Positions 55,987 to 64,000 of a stretch of DNA of 64,000 nucleotides are shown here, piece by piece. The stretch's first letter is position 1. The number at the start of each line of letters is the position of its first letter. This DNA comes from an uncultured Clostridia bacterium (lineage in GTDB: Bacteria > Bacillota > Clostridia > Oscillospirales > Oscillospiraceae), in NCBI GenBank assembly GCA_946550725.1, contig CAMNQX010000002.1:1-64000 (forward strand), written 5' to 3'. The notes under the pieces were generated by a model that was given only the letters and a program-made list of their open reading frames with translations, did no database searches and was not told where the DNA came from. The translations under genes and the position numbers were made by a program.

Positions 55987-57903
55987 TTATACCATTCCAA
56001 GATAATTCATCATCTGATAGAGCACCAGCGCCGCCTCGTCCCGGGTGGTGGCGGCGTGGGGGTCGATGTCCCCGGCAAACTCCCAGAGAAGGTCCACAAA
56101 GTCGCCGTTCCCGTCCTCCATCCCGCAGGCCAGCAGCCACACCGGGGCCTTGGCCCAGCCGTCGTAGTCCCGGAGGATGCGCAGGGAGAGCTTCTCCTCT
56201 CCCATCGTCTCCAGCGCGTCGTAGGCGTCGCAGTTGAGCCAGGCAAGCAGCCGCCCCATCACCGCGAAAAACTCCTGGTGGGACACCTCCGCCTCCGGGT
56301 GGAACTTGCCGTTCCCGTCCCCCTGCACCATCCCCCGGTTGTAAAGGGCGATGACCGCCGGGGCGTACCAGGCGTCGTCGTTCACGTCGTCAAAGGGGCT
56401 GGCGTTGGTGGGGTAGCGGCACTGGATCGCCGCCGCCACCAGCTGGCAAAGCTCCGCCCTGGTCAGGGAGTCCTGGGGGTGGAACGCTCCGTCGTCCTTC
56501 CCCGCCACCAGGTCGTAAGTATAGAGGACGTCGTAGATGCTGGCGTCGCACCAGGTCCCGTCGTCCCCGTCGGGAAATTCCCAGTGGCCGTTCTCCAGCC
56601 CGAATTCCCCATACAGCTCATCGATGGACACGAAGCCGCCCTGACGGATCAGGGTGATGGGGCGGGGCAGCGCGTCCAGCAGGACCTTGAGCAGCATCCG
56701 GCCGGTCTCGTCCTTCTCCAGCCCCGCCAGCTCCAGGGTGTACCACTTGCCGTAGAGGGAGAACATCAGGGGATCGGCGCACTCCTCCCCGCTCCAGGTG
56801 GGGGCCAGCAGCTCCACCAGCCCCAAGGCCAGCCGGGCGTCCACGTTCAGGTCGGGGATGACGCCCAAGGCGTCGTTGGTGTTGCCCACGGGGGAGAAAA
56901 ACCGTGCCACCGTCAGCTTGATGCCGTCCCCGTCGGGAAAGTACTGGGGATACTGCCAGTCGCAAAGGATCTCCTGGGCGATGCCCTTGCCGAAGGTGCG
57001 CTCCCCGATCACCATAGCCCGGCCATAGTCCCGCAGGGCGGCGGTCAGGGCCTCGGCGGCGGAGGCGGTATCCTCGTCGGTCAGGATCACCACCGGCTTG
57101 TGGGTGATGGCCTCCTGGTCCAGGCCGTAGGCGGCGGTCTCGCCGCCCTTTTCCCGCATAAGCACATAGGCCCCCGGTCCGGCAAAGAGACAGCCCACCT
57201 CGCTCACCGCGTCCACCGTGCCCCCGGGGTTGCCCCGCAGGTCGATGATCCACACGTTGGCGTCCTGGTCCATCCTTCCGATCAGCGTGCGGAAGTGCTC
57301 CGCCGTGTCGCTGCCGAATTCGTCGCATTGGATGTAGCCAAGGCCACCTTCCAGCAGCTCGCCCCGGGTGGCGGCGATTACCACCGCCCTGCGCGTCACC
57401 CGCACCGTCCGGCTGCGGCTGCCCCGGCGGTAGGTGAGGCGCACAGAGGTACCCTCCTCTCCCCGCACCATCCCGGCGATGGCCTCCAAACTCAAGTCCT
57501 TCAAGGTCACCCCGTCCACAGCGGTGACGATGTCCCCCGCCGCCAGCCCCGCCTCCTTGGCCGGGCCGTTCTCCTCCACCCGAATGATCTCAAAGCCGTC
57601 CTCGTGGGCCGTCATGGTCACGCCGATGCCCACGATGGTCTGGTCCACATCGGTGTCCAGCATCTCCGCCAGCTCCTCCGGCGGGAGATACCAGCTATAC
57701 GGGTCGCCCAGGGCGGCCACGGTGGCCTCCACCGTGTCCTGCTCCAGCGCGGCGGCGGGGACCTGGTCCACATAGCGCTCCTGGATCAGCTCTCTGGCCT
57801 GCTCCACGGTGATGGCCCCGGCGGGCAGCGCGCCCACGCACAGAGCGAGGCACACCGCGACGCTGACCAGTCCTGTCCGGCTTCGTTTGCTCCACTGTTT
57901 CAT
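55987..57903 (-). CDS. Secreted S41-family carboxyl-terminal protease with SLH-like repeats
   Basis: 638 aa. Signal peptide (1-30, ALPAGA). PDZ domain (about 85-170; IRVEENGPAKEAGLAAGD). The S41 domain has the Ser-Lys dyad Ser281 (DTASAAEA) and Lys306 (GKGIAQE), 25 residues apart as in CtpA. The C-terminal part (about 450-638) has degenerate SLH repeats (GAFHPQDSLTRAELCQLV, FDDVNDDAWYAPAVIALYNR), an uncommon tail that would hold the protease at the wall. AAAGGAGG precedes the ATG at 57903. Confidence 0.88.
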   Translation of the reverse strand: MKQWSKRSRTGLVSVAVCLALCVGALPAGAITVEQARELIQERYVDQVPAAALEQDTVEATVAALGDPYSWYLPPEELAEMLDTDVDQTIVGIGVTMTAHEDGFEIIRVEENGPAKEAGLAAGDIVTAVDGVTLKDLSLEAIAGMVRGEEGTSVRLTYRRGSRSRTVRVTRRAVVIAATRGELLEGGLGYIQCDEFGSDTAEHFRTLIGRMDQDANVWIIDLRGNPGGTVDAVSEVGCLFAGPGAYVLMREKGGETAAYGLDQEAITHKPVVILTDEDTASAAEALTAALRDYGRAMVIGERTFGKGIAQEILCDWQYPQYFPDGDGIKLTVARFFSPVGNTNDALGVIPDLNVDARLALGLVELLAPTWSGEECADPLMFSLYGKWYTLELAGLEKDETGRMLLKVLLDALPRPITLIRQGGFVSIDELYGEFGLENGHWEFPDGDDGTWCDASIYDVLYTYDLVAGKDDGAFHPQDSLTRAELCQLVAAAIQCRYPTNASPFDDVNDDAWYAPAVIALYNRGMVQGDGNGKFHPEAEVSHQEFFAVMGRLLAWLNCDAYDALETMGEEKLSLRILRDYDGWAKAPVWLLACGMEDGNGDFVDLLWEFAGDIDPHAATTRDEAALVLYQMMNYLGMV

Positions 57904-57963
57904 ACACAAGGCCCTCCTTTGGCCTGGTTTCAAATTCCTTTGGTCTTTCAAAGCCTCGCAGAG

Positions 57964-58121
57964 TTCGCCGCCCGCAGGCGGCGAAAAAGCATGATCATGT
58001 TTTCCGCTGACATGTGCGGCGGAAAACATACTTCTCGGACCCCCGGAGTGTGCGAGCGTAGCGAGTGCGCGCAGGGGGCCGCAACTTTTCGTTTCAAAAG
58101 GCCGTTGGCCTTTTGAAACGA
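57964..58121. repeat. Cluster of three perfect palindromes between genes
   Basis: Inverted repeats: TTCGCCGCC/GGCGGCGAA (57964-57985), ATGTTTTCCGC/GCGGAAAACAT (57997-58029) and TCGTTTCAAAAGGCC/GGCCTTTTGAAACGA (58089-58121). None is followed by a clear T-run, so these look like repeats more than terminators. Confidence 0.6.
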
Positions 58122-58123
58122 GC

Positions 58124-59785
58124 CTACGGCTGCTCCGCCTTGATGGCGCTCAGCAGAGCGGGGATCATCTGCTTTTTCCGGCTCATGACCCCCGGAAGGA
58201 TGGCCACGCCGTCCTCCGTCTCCACATCGAAGGCCCGCTTCACCAGCTCTGCCGCCCCATTTCCCGCCATCATCAGCTCGGTGGTGGAGGTGGGCACGTC
58301 GGTGAACATATAGAAGATGAAGTCCACCCCCTGCTTGCCCAGGGCGGTGTTCAGATAGGGCCGCAGCAGCGCCTCGCCGGCGGAGCGGTTCTTGTCCGAC
58401 ATGCAAATGCTCTGGCCCACGCCGAAGCGGGTGCCGCCTACGGTGAAGATCTTGTAGTCCGTCTGCAGCAGCTCCTCCGGGCTTTTCCCCGATACGTCGC
58501 CGCCGTGGTCGAACATGGCCTGGGCGTAGGCCTCCATGTCCACCCCCGCCAGCTTGGCCAGCTCTCTGGCCGCCTGCTCGTCCAAAGGGGTGCAGGTGGG
58601 GGAGCGGAACATGAGGGTGTCGGACAGGATGGCGGACAGCATCAGCCCCGCCACCGCCTTTTCCGGCGTCACGCCGTTCTCCTTGTAGATCTGGTAGATG
58701 ATGGTGCAGGTGGCGCCCACGGGCATATTGCGGAAGAACACCGGTCCCTCCGTCTCCACCGCGCCGATGCGGTGGTGGTCGATGATCTCCAGGACCTCCG
58801 ACTCCTCCAGCCCGTCCACCGCCTGGCTTTTCTCATTGTGGTCCACCAAAATGAGCCGTTTCTTTTCCAAATTCAGCAAATTCCGCCGGGACACCATCCC
58901 CAGACAATGCCCCTCGCCGTCCACGATGGGGAAGTAGTGGTACCGCACGCTGGCCATCACCTTGGTCACGTTCTCCACCGGGGTGTGGGGGGTGAAGGTC
59001 AACAGGTTCTCCGTCACCATATAGTGCCGCACCGGTGCGGCCTGCACCACCATCTGCCCCGCCACGTAGGTGGTGTGAGGGGTGGACAGGAGGATGCACC
59101 CGTGCTCCTCCGCCAGGGCGCAGATGGTCTTGGACACCTTCGCCTCCTGGCACACCACGATGCACCCGGCCTCCCCCTCAATGGCGGCCAGCTGGCTCTC
59201 CGCCCGGTCGGAGACGATGACCACGTCTCCCTTGGAGATGGACGCCTCCATCATGGAGCCGCTGCCCGCGCCCACCACGATGTTGCCCGTCACCCGCTTG
59301 CCGGCCACCGTGCCCGCCAGCACCGTGGCGTCCAGGGTGTCCACAATGTTCTCATAGGGTGTGTCCGCCTTGCTCAAAATGCCCTCGTTGAGCATATCCA
59401 TGTAGGCCGTGGCCATGTCCTTCACGGTCACCAGCCCCCGCAGGAGGTTTTTCTCGTCCACGATGCACAGGGTGTCCGCGTTGCGCTCCCCCAGCAGGTC
59501 CCACGCCCGGCGCAGACTGAGCGAGGCGTCCACCCCGGTATCCAGCCGGTAATCCACGTCCTGGAGCTGGGGGCTGACGTCGGTGGTGAGCCGGGGGGGC
59601 TGGACCCCGAAGTAGTCCAGGGCAAACTGGCTCTCCCGGTTCACCAGTCCCGCCCGGCACGGCTCGTAGCGGCGGGTCTTGTCCACCTTGTTTTTCAGCG
59701 CCGCGTAGGAAATAGCCGCGCAGATGGAATCGGTGTCCGGGTTTTTGTGTCCGATGACCTTCACCTTGTGCCCGCTCTGTTCCAT
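58124..59785 (-). CDS. ppaC: Manganese-dependent inorganic pyrophosphatase with CBS-DRTGG insert
   Basis: 553 aa. Hydrolyses pyrophosphate. Family II (DHH) motifs: GHKNPDTDSICAA, DYFGV and the EIIDHHRIG site, then the DHHA2 domain (SRKKQMIPAL at the C-terminus). A regulatory insert with two CBS domains (about 70-130 and 265-310) and a DRTGG domain (about 150-250) binds adenine nucleotides in relatives. The ATG at 59785 follows GGGGGCG. The gene is downstream of proS and a terminator, so it is a separate unit. Confidence 0.93.
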   Translation of the reverse strand: MEQSGHKVKVIGHKNPDTDSICAAISYAALKNKVDKTRRYEPCRAGLVNRESQFALDYFGVQPPRLTTDVSPQLQDVDYRLDTGVDASLSLRRAWDLLGERNADTLCIVDEKNLLRGLVTVKDMATAYMDMLNEGILSKADTPYENIVDTLDATVLAGTVAGKRVTGNIVVGAGSGSMMEASISKGDVVIVSDRAESQLAAIEGEAGCIVVCQEAKVSKTICALAEEHGCILLSTPHTTYVAGQMVVQAAPVRHYMVTENLLTFTPHTPVENVTKVMASVRYHYFPIVDGEGHCLGMVSRRNLLNLEKKRLILVDHNEKSQAVDGLEESEVLEIIDHHRIGAVETEGPVFFRNMPVGATCTIIYQIYKENGVTPEKAVAGLMLSAILSDTLMFRSPTCTPLDEQAARELAKLAGVDMEAYAQAMFDHGGDVSGKSPEELLQTDYKIFTVGGTRFGVGQSICMSDKNRSAGEALLRPYLNTALGKQGVDFIFYMFTDVPTSTTELMMAGNGAAELVKRAFDVETEDGVAILPGVMSRKKQMIPALLSAIKAEQP

Positions 59786-59888
59786 AAAAACGCCCCCGTT
59801 TCTTCTGTCCTTTGTGCTAGTATGCCTCAATTATACCACGTTCACCAGGCCGCCGCAACCGCTTTCCGCTCCCGTCCGCCGCGGCGGC

Positions 59889-59924
59889 AAAACCCCCTTT
59901 GGGCTTTGGCCCAAAGGGGGTTTT
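59889..59924 (-). terminator. Intrinsic terminator after proS
   Basis: 16-bp stem (arms 59889-59904 and 59909-59924) with TTTT on both strands. Confidence 0.85.
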
Positions 59925-59942
59925 CTCTTCGTTTCCCTGGAC

Positions 59943-61382
59943 TTAGTACGCCACGCCCCAGTAGATCATATGCTTGGCGGGCTTGCCGCAGATGGGGCAC
60001 ACATCCCCCAGATGCTCCTGCTCCAGAGGGATACAGCGGGAGGACATCCCCGCCTCCTCCTTCATTTTCAGCTCGCAGTCCAGCTCGCCGCACCACATGG
60101 TCTTGATGAAGCCGCCCTTTTCCGCCTGGATGGCCTTGGCCTCCTCCACGGAGAAGGCGGGGAAGCAGTGCTCGTCCAGATTCTTCTTGGCCTTGGCGAA
60201 CAGCCCCGCGTGGATGTCCTCCAGCAGCTTGGCCACCGTCTCCTCGATGCCGTCCAGGGAGACGAACAGCTTTTCGCCGTTGTCCCGGCGCACCAGGACA
60301 CACTGGTTCTTTTCCATATCCTTGGGACCCAGCTCCAGCCGCAGGGGCACGCCCTTCATCTCGTACTCGGCGAACTTCCAGCCGGGGGAGTTGTCGGAGT
60401 CGTCCAGCTTCACCCGGAACCCGGCGGCCTGGAGCTTCTCCATCACCGCCCGGTTGGCCTCGATGACCCCTTCCTTGTGCTGGGCCACGGGGATGACCAC
60501 CACCTGAATGGGGGCGACCTTAGGGGGCAGGACCAGGCCGTTGTTGTCGCCGTGGACCATGATGATGCCCGCGATCATACGGGTGGACACCCCCCAGGAG
60601 GTCTGGAAGGGATTGTGGAGCTGGTTGTCCTTGCCGGTAAAGGTAATGTCGAAGGCCTTGGCAAAGCCGTCGCCGAAATAGTGGCTGGTGCCGCCCTGAA
60701 GGGCCTTGCCGTCGTGCATCATGCACTCCACGGTGTAGGTGGCCTCCGCCCCGGAGAACTTCTCCTTGTCCGTCTTGCGGCCCTTCACCACGGGGATGGC
60801 CAGCACGTTTTCATAGAAGTCGGCGTAGATGTTGAACATCCGCTCGGTCTCGGCGATGGCCTCCTCGGCGGTGGCGTGCATGGTGTGGCCCTCCTGCCAG
60901 AGGAACTCCCGGTGGCGCAGGAAGGGGCGGGAGGTCTTTTCCCAGCGCAGGACGGAGGTCCACTGGTTGTAGAGCTTGGGCAGGTCCCGGTGGGAGTGGA
61001 TGATGTTTTTGTAGTGCTCACAGAACAGGGTCTCAGAGGTAGGGCGGATGGCGAACCGCTCCTCCAGCTTATCCATGCCCCCCATGGTCACCCAGGCGCA
61101 CTCGGGGGCGAAGCCCTCCACATGGTCCTTCTCCTTCTGGAGCAGGGATTCGGGGATGAGCATGGGCAGATACACGTTCTCGTGCCCGGTCTTTTTGAAC
61201 TCGGCGTCCAGGATGCGCTGGATGTTCTCCCAAATGGCGTAGCCATAGGGGCGGTAGATGAACATCCCCTTGATGGAGGAATAGTCGATCAGCTCCGCCT
61301 TCTTGCACACGTCGGTGTACCATTGGGTGAAGTCCGCGTCCATGTCGGTGATCTGCTCCACCTGCTTTTTGTTCTCTGCCAT
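59943..61382 (-). CDS. proS: Prolyl-tRNA synthetase, archaeal/eukaryal type
   Basis: Charges tRNA-Pro. 479 aa, the short ProRS type (ProS3) without an editing insert and with a C-terminal zinc-like domain ending in Tyr ([19 protein letters not shown] and [11 protein letters not shown]). Class II motifs: [14 protein letters not shown] (motif 2 area), [21 protein letters not shown], and motif 3 [17 protein letters not shown] precedes the ATG at 61382. The 190-bp upstream region lacks T-box features (no specifier stem or TGGNACCGCG). Confidence 0.95.
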   Translation of the reverse strand: MAENKKQVEQITDMDADFTQWYTDVCKKAELIDYSSIKGMFIYRPYGYAIWENIQRILDAEFKKTGHENVYLPMLIPESLLQKEKDHVEGFAPECAWVTMGGMDKLEERFAIRPTSETLFCEHYKNIIHSHRDLPKLYNQWTSVLRWEKTSRPFLRHREFLWQEGHTMHATAEEAIAETERMFNIYADFYENVLAIPVVKGRKTDKEKFSGAEATYTVECMMHDGKALQGGTSHYFGDGFAKAFDITFTGKDNQLHNPFQTSWGVSTRMIAGIIMVHGDNNGLVLPPKVAPIQVVVIPVAQHKEGVIEANRAVMEKLQAAGFRVKLDDSDNSPGWKFAEYEMKGVPLRLELGPKDMEKNQCVLVRRDNGEKLFVSLDGIEETVAKLLEDIHAGLFAKAKKNLDEHCFPAFSVEEAKAIQAEKGGFIKTMWCGELDCELKMKEEAGMSSRCIPLEQEHLGDVCPICGKPAKHMIYWGVAY

Positions 61383-61577
61383 GAAAACCACCTCAAGTTT
61401 TTTGAAATGTGGGGTTATTTTACCCTAAAAAGGCTGTTGCGTCAAGGTGTCACGCTCCCATTGGACACGCTGCGGCCCCGCTTCCCGCCCCTTGGCAAAA
61501 TGCCGCCGGGCTCCGCCCGGCCTGTTTTTGCCGTGCGGGCCGGTCCATCGGGGCCTGCGTGTCTATGGGTCGCGCTT

Positions 61578-63782
61578 CTAATATCTACAAGTCCAGCTGG
61601 AGATCAGCGCTCCCGGCACCAGCCAGAGGAGGAGGTAGGCCAGCATGGTCCCCGCGCTGAGGGAGGCGAAGGCCCCCGCGCCCACCAGATAGACCGCCAG
61701 GGCGATGCCCGCCAGAGAGCCCAGCAGGGCGAACGCCCCGCCAAAGCCCGCCGCGCTCACCAGCCGCTTGCCGCCCACCACCGCCTCGGCATAAGGCCCC
61801 AGTCCCTCCCGGCACAGCACCGCCGCCAGCAGCGCGTCGGAGGGTCGGCCCGGCTCGGACAGCTCCCGCCGCCGGTCCAGGTTGGGAAACTCCATCTTAT
61901 CCACCGGCAGCTTGAACCGCTGGCGGAGCATATCGGGGATGACCAGAAAGTCCCGGGTCGCCAGAATGGGGTCCAGGCGGTTGGCGATGAGGGAATGGAT
62001 GGCAGGACGGATGGCGGGATGGAGGCGGTAATTGAGGGCAAAAATGGCCTCCAGCGTCCCGCTGACGGCGCAGAACACCGCGTTTTTCACCTTCAGCCCC
62101 TGGGGCAGCTCAATGTGCATGATCTCCATGAACGCCGCCGACCCTACCAGCACCTGCCGGCCGCCGATGACCCCGGACACGCCCCCCTCGTGGAACATGA
62201 CCCGGGTCACCTTGCGGTAGATGGTCCCCTGGGTGCGCAGGAGGTCGGAGAAGGGCTTTTCCATGCCGCTGCCCGTCTCCCGGATGAGGGTGGCGGTATA
62301 GGAGGCGGCGGTCTCAATGGACAGCTCGCCGCACAGTTTCAGGCCGTTGAGGGTCACGCTGCCCGGCGGGAACAGGTCGCCGTCGGTGAGCACCACCCCC
62401 TGCTCCCCCTTGCCCGGGCGGTAGCCGTCCCAGCCGGCCAGAGCCGCGCCCACCTTCGCCAGACGGCTTGTCACCGCCGAAAAAGGCATGGGAAAGACCA
62501 AAAACGCTGAAAATCCACACCCGGCGGTGAGGGTGGCCGATAAGCTCCAGAAAAACAGCTCGGGCTTTTGCTGCCCCACCGACGCAAACAGGGAGCACAC
62601 CACGCACAGCAGCAGGATCAGCGGTGCGGCGATGTGCTGGGCGCGGGTGATGCCGTCGCTCCCCTGCACCTGACTGCCGTACCCTGTGCTCTCCCCGGAG
62701 CTTTTGGCGTAGGCGTCGGCGTTATCCCAAAATTTCTCTTCCAGGGACACCCGGTAGGGCTGGGTGGCCGACCCGGCCACCCGGCAGCTTTGGCGCAGCG
62801 CCCGGCGGCGGAGGAACCGCCCCCACAAAGCGAAGAAGATGGCCAGGGCCGCCACACCGCAGTAGGGCATCTGCCCGCCCCGGTCGCCCAGGGTGGGCAT
62901 GGTCAGCGCGTCCCCCACCGCCGCCGCCACGGAGAACAGAAGCACGGTCTCCCACTCCAAATGGAGCTTGATAAGGCACCCCAGGCCCTTGCCCAGCACG
63001 TCCAGCCCCACCAGCGCGCTCACCGCCAGCAGCACCGCGCTGATCTGATAGCGAAGGGGGCCGTTCTGGAGGGCGTCGGTCATGGGAAACGGGATGGGCC
63101 AGCCCTTGGGCAGGGCCAGCATCCAGTAGATCTGCGCCAGCGCCAGCACCAGGGCCAACACCGTGCGGGTATGTAAGAAGCCAAGGCCCTTTTTGTACCG
63201 CGCCGCCAGCTGAATGGGCGGCACGTCGGGCTTGGGGCTGCGGTCCCGGTGCCGCTTCCGGGCGGGGGGCACATGGGTCGGCTCCTCCTCCCAGTCCACC
63301 CCCGGCAGCAGCTGTTCCCGCCGCTCCCGCTCGGGGTCGTCAGGCACGTCGTCGGCAGGGAACATCTGCTCGGCGTACTCGTCCGCCTTCTCAAAGAGCT
63401 TGCCGATGCGCCCGGTCATGGAGGTATCCTCCTCGGGAAACTCGATCACGTTCTCCCCGATGTACTTCACCTCCGGCTTTTTCGGCTCAAAGAGCTTCCG
63501 CCGGGGTTTTTTCTCCTCTTTTTCCTTCTCTTTTTCCGCCGGCGGCTCCGGGACCTCAGCGGCCGGTCCCGCCGGGGTTTCCTCCGGTTCCTCCGCAGAT
63601 CCCGGGGTCTCCGGTCCTGGCTGGGGCCCCGCTTCTTCCTGCTCCGGCTCTGGCTCCAAAGTCTCCGGTCCCGGGGTGGGGCTTTCCTCCTCCGGCTCTT
63701 GCGGCGGCTCCGGCTGAGAGGCCGCGGGGCGAGGAGAAAACTCCGCCAAGATCTGTTCTAAGTCCAGCTCATCCTTGTCCAC
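61578..63782 (-). CDS. P-type ATPase-like membrane protein, apparently catalytically degenerate
   Basis: 734 aa. Starts at GTG (63782) after GAGGAGG. The first 190 residues are disordered, acidic and Pro/Glu-rich. About eight TM segments follow in two groups (about 205-310 and 380-435; last pair 670-730). Between them, residues about 455-620 resemble the P/N region of heavy-metal P-type ATPases (GGVSGVIGGRQVLVGSAAFM, KVNKNA-like AVFCAVSGTLEAIFALNY), but where DKTGT would be the sequence reads VVLTDGDLFPPG. The phosphorylated Asp motif is thus altered. It lies between rlmB-like and proS genes. Function unknown. Confidence 0.6.
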   Translation of the reverse strand: MDKDELDLEQILAEFSPRPAASQPEPPQEPEEESPTPGPETLEPEPEQEEAGPQPGPETPGSAEEPEETPAGPAAEVPEPPAEKEKEKEEKKPRRKLFEPKKPEVKYIGENVIEFPEEDTSMTGRIGKLFEKADEYAEQMFPADDVPDDPERERREQLLPGVDWEEEPTHVPPARKRHRDRSPKPDVPPIQLAARYKKGLGFLHTRTVLALVLALAQIYWMLALPKGWPIPFPMTDALQNGPLRYQISAVLLAVSALVGLDVLGKGLGCLIKLHLEWETVLLFSVAAAVGDALTMPTLGDRGGQMPYCGVAALAIFFALWGRFLRRRALRQSCRVAGSATQPYRVSLEEKFWDNADAYAKSSGESTGYGSQVQGSDGITRAQHIAAPLILLLCVVCSLFASVGQQKPELFFWSLSATLTAGCGFSAFLVFPMPFSAVTSRLAKVGAALAGWDGYRPGKGEQGVVLTDGDLFPPGSVTLNGLKLCGELSIETAASYTATLIRETGSGMEKPFSDLLRTQGTIYRKVTRVMFHEGGVSGVIGGRQVLVGSAAFMEIMHIELPQGLKVKNAVFCAVSGTLEAIFALNYRLHPAIRPAIHSLIANRLDPILATRDFLVIPDMLRQRFKLPVDKMEFPNLDRRRELSEPGRPSDALLAAVLCREGLGPYAEAVVGGKRLVSAAGFGGAFALLGSLAGIALAVYLVGAGAFASLSAGTMLAYLLLWLVPGALISSWTCRY

Positions 63783-63813
63783 GACCTCACCTCCTCGTTG
63801 TGTTTCGTAAAAT

Positions 63814-64000
63814 TCAGCCCAGCCGCTGACGCACCGCCTCGTAGAGGACAATGGCCGCCGCCGCGCTGGCGTTCAGGGAGTTCAGCTTCCCCCGCATGGG
63901 GATGGCGATGCGCACGTCGCAGGTCTCCTCCACCAGGCGGCTCATGCCGTCTCCCTCGCTGCCGATGACGATAGCCGCGGGGCCTTTCAGATCGGCGTCG
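63814..64000 (-). CDS. SpoU/TrmH-family RNA 2'-O-methyltransferase, 5' part outside window
   Basis: The last 61 codons of an RlmB/TrmH-type enzyme. SAM-binding motif 2 ([13 protein letters not shown]) and motif 3 ([20 protein letters not shown]) are both clear; the knot-forming C-terminus is complete and ends RQRLG. The P-type-ATPase-like gene starts 31 bp downstream, so they may be co-transcribed. RlmB (23S G2251) is the likely identity, but other SpoU members share these motifs. Confidence 0.88.
   Translation of the reverse strand, partial: DADLKGPAAIVIGSEGDGMSRLVEETCDVRIAIPMRGKLNSLNASAAAAIVLYEAVRQRLG

Noticed and set aside
58089-58121. 15-bp-arm hairpin as terminator of the pyrophosphatase gene
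   Set aside because: No T-run on the minus strand after it (AAAAGTTGC follows); kept as part of a palindrome cluster instead.
61383-61577. Possible T-box leader upstream of proS
   Set aside because: No specifier loop, no T-box consensus and no terminator/antiterminator pair; the region is too short.

Overview
The window looks like a chromosomal segment of a GC-rich, anaerobic, low-to-no-oxygen Firmicute, most likely an Oscillospiraceae-type gut bacterium (Flavonifractor/Lawsonibacter/Pseudoflavonifractor neighbourhood; this is inference). The reasons are Gram-positive ribosome sites (AGGAGG) and sigma-A promoters on GC-rich DNA, S-layer homology (SLH) surface proteins, DUF1540, BlaI/BlaR1, ECF transporter genes, a YtrA-type regulator and an archaeal/eukaryal-type prolyl-tRNA synthetase. 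No rRNA or CRISPR array is present. The one tRNA is tRNA-Thr(CGT).

Layout. 1-3.2 kb: end of a D-Ala-D-Ala carboxypeptidase, then comEA, a response regulator and a histidine kinase in one overlapping run. 3.3-8.1 kb: a small acidic protein, a secreted TraB/GumN protein, an SsuABC-type ABC transporter whose promoter carries a Fur-family-like palindrome, and a DUF1540 protein. 8.2-10.2 kb: a compact leftover ethanolamine-type set (EutT-like adenosyltransferase, a probable Eut-associated protein, an EutN/CcmL shell vertex protein apparently lacking ATG/GTG/TTG at its expected start) followed by a CmpB-type membrane protein. 10.3-13.1 kb: two small regulator modules and a ZIP transporter.

13.2-24.9 kb: an integrative mobilizable element in the 3' half of tRNA-Thr, bounded by a perfect 45-bp direct repeat. 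It encodes integrase, DUF6809, a relaxase that contains a second overlapping gene, MobC, two DNA-binding proteins, DUF6076, and a surface-glycan-like cargo (AraC regulator, DUF4874/DUF4832 protein, SLH protein). A broken HEPN gene inside the right end and a truncated integrase just outside it suggest repeated insertion at this tRNA.

25.4-34.1 kb: citrate synthase, a second ZIP transporter, a cobalamin-riboswitch-like leader driving an ECF transporter (EcfT plus a fused ATPase-ATPase-membrane protein), an SGNH hydrolase and an MFS permease. 34.3-45 kb: a two-gene surface operon of a clan GH-D glycosidase (1360 aa) and a 2177-aa SLH protein whose C-terminus is nearly the same as that of the SLH protein on the mobile element. 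45.1-48.6 kb: BlaI, BlaR1 and a small secreted protein; Cu/Zn superoxide dismutase; a CDF metal exporter. 48.6-55.4 kb: a DUF975-CmpB fusion, pncB, a GntR/ABC (Ytr-like) operon and a sirtuin. 56-64 kb: an S41 protease fused to SLH-like repeats, a CBS-containing manganese pyrophosphatase, proS, a P-type-ATPase-like protein that seems to have lost its phosphorylation motif, and the end of an rlmB-like gene.

Themes: surface polysaccharide handling (SLH, discoidin, glycosidase), metal and cobalamin uptake (two ZIPs, CDF, ECF, Fur-like box, EutT), and two families of interspersed palindromic repeats lying in the intergenic gaps.
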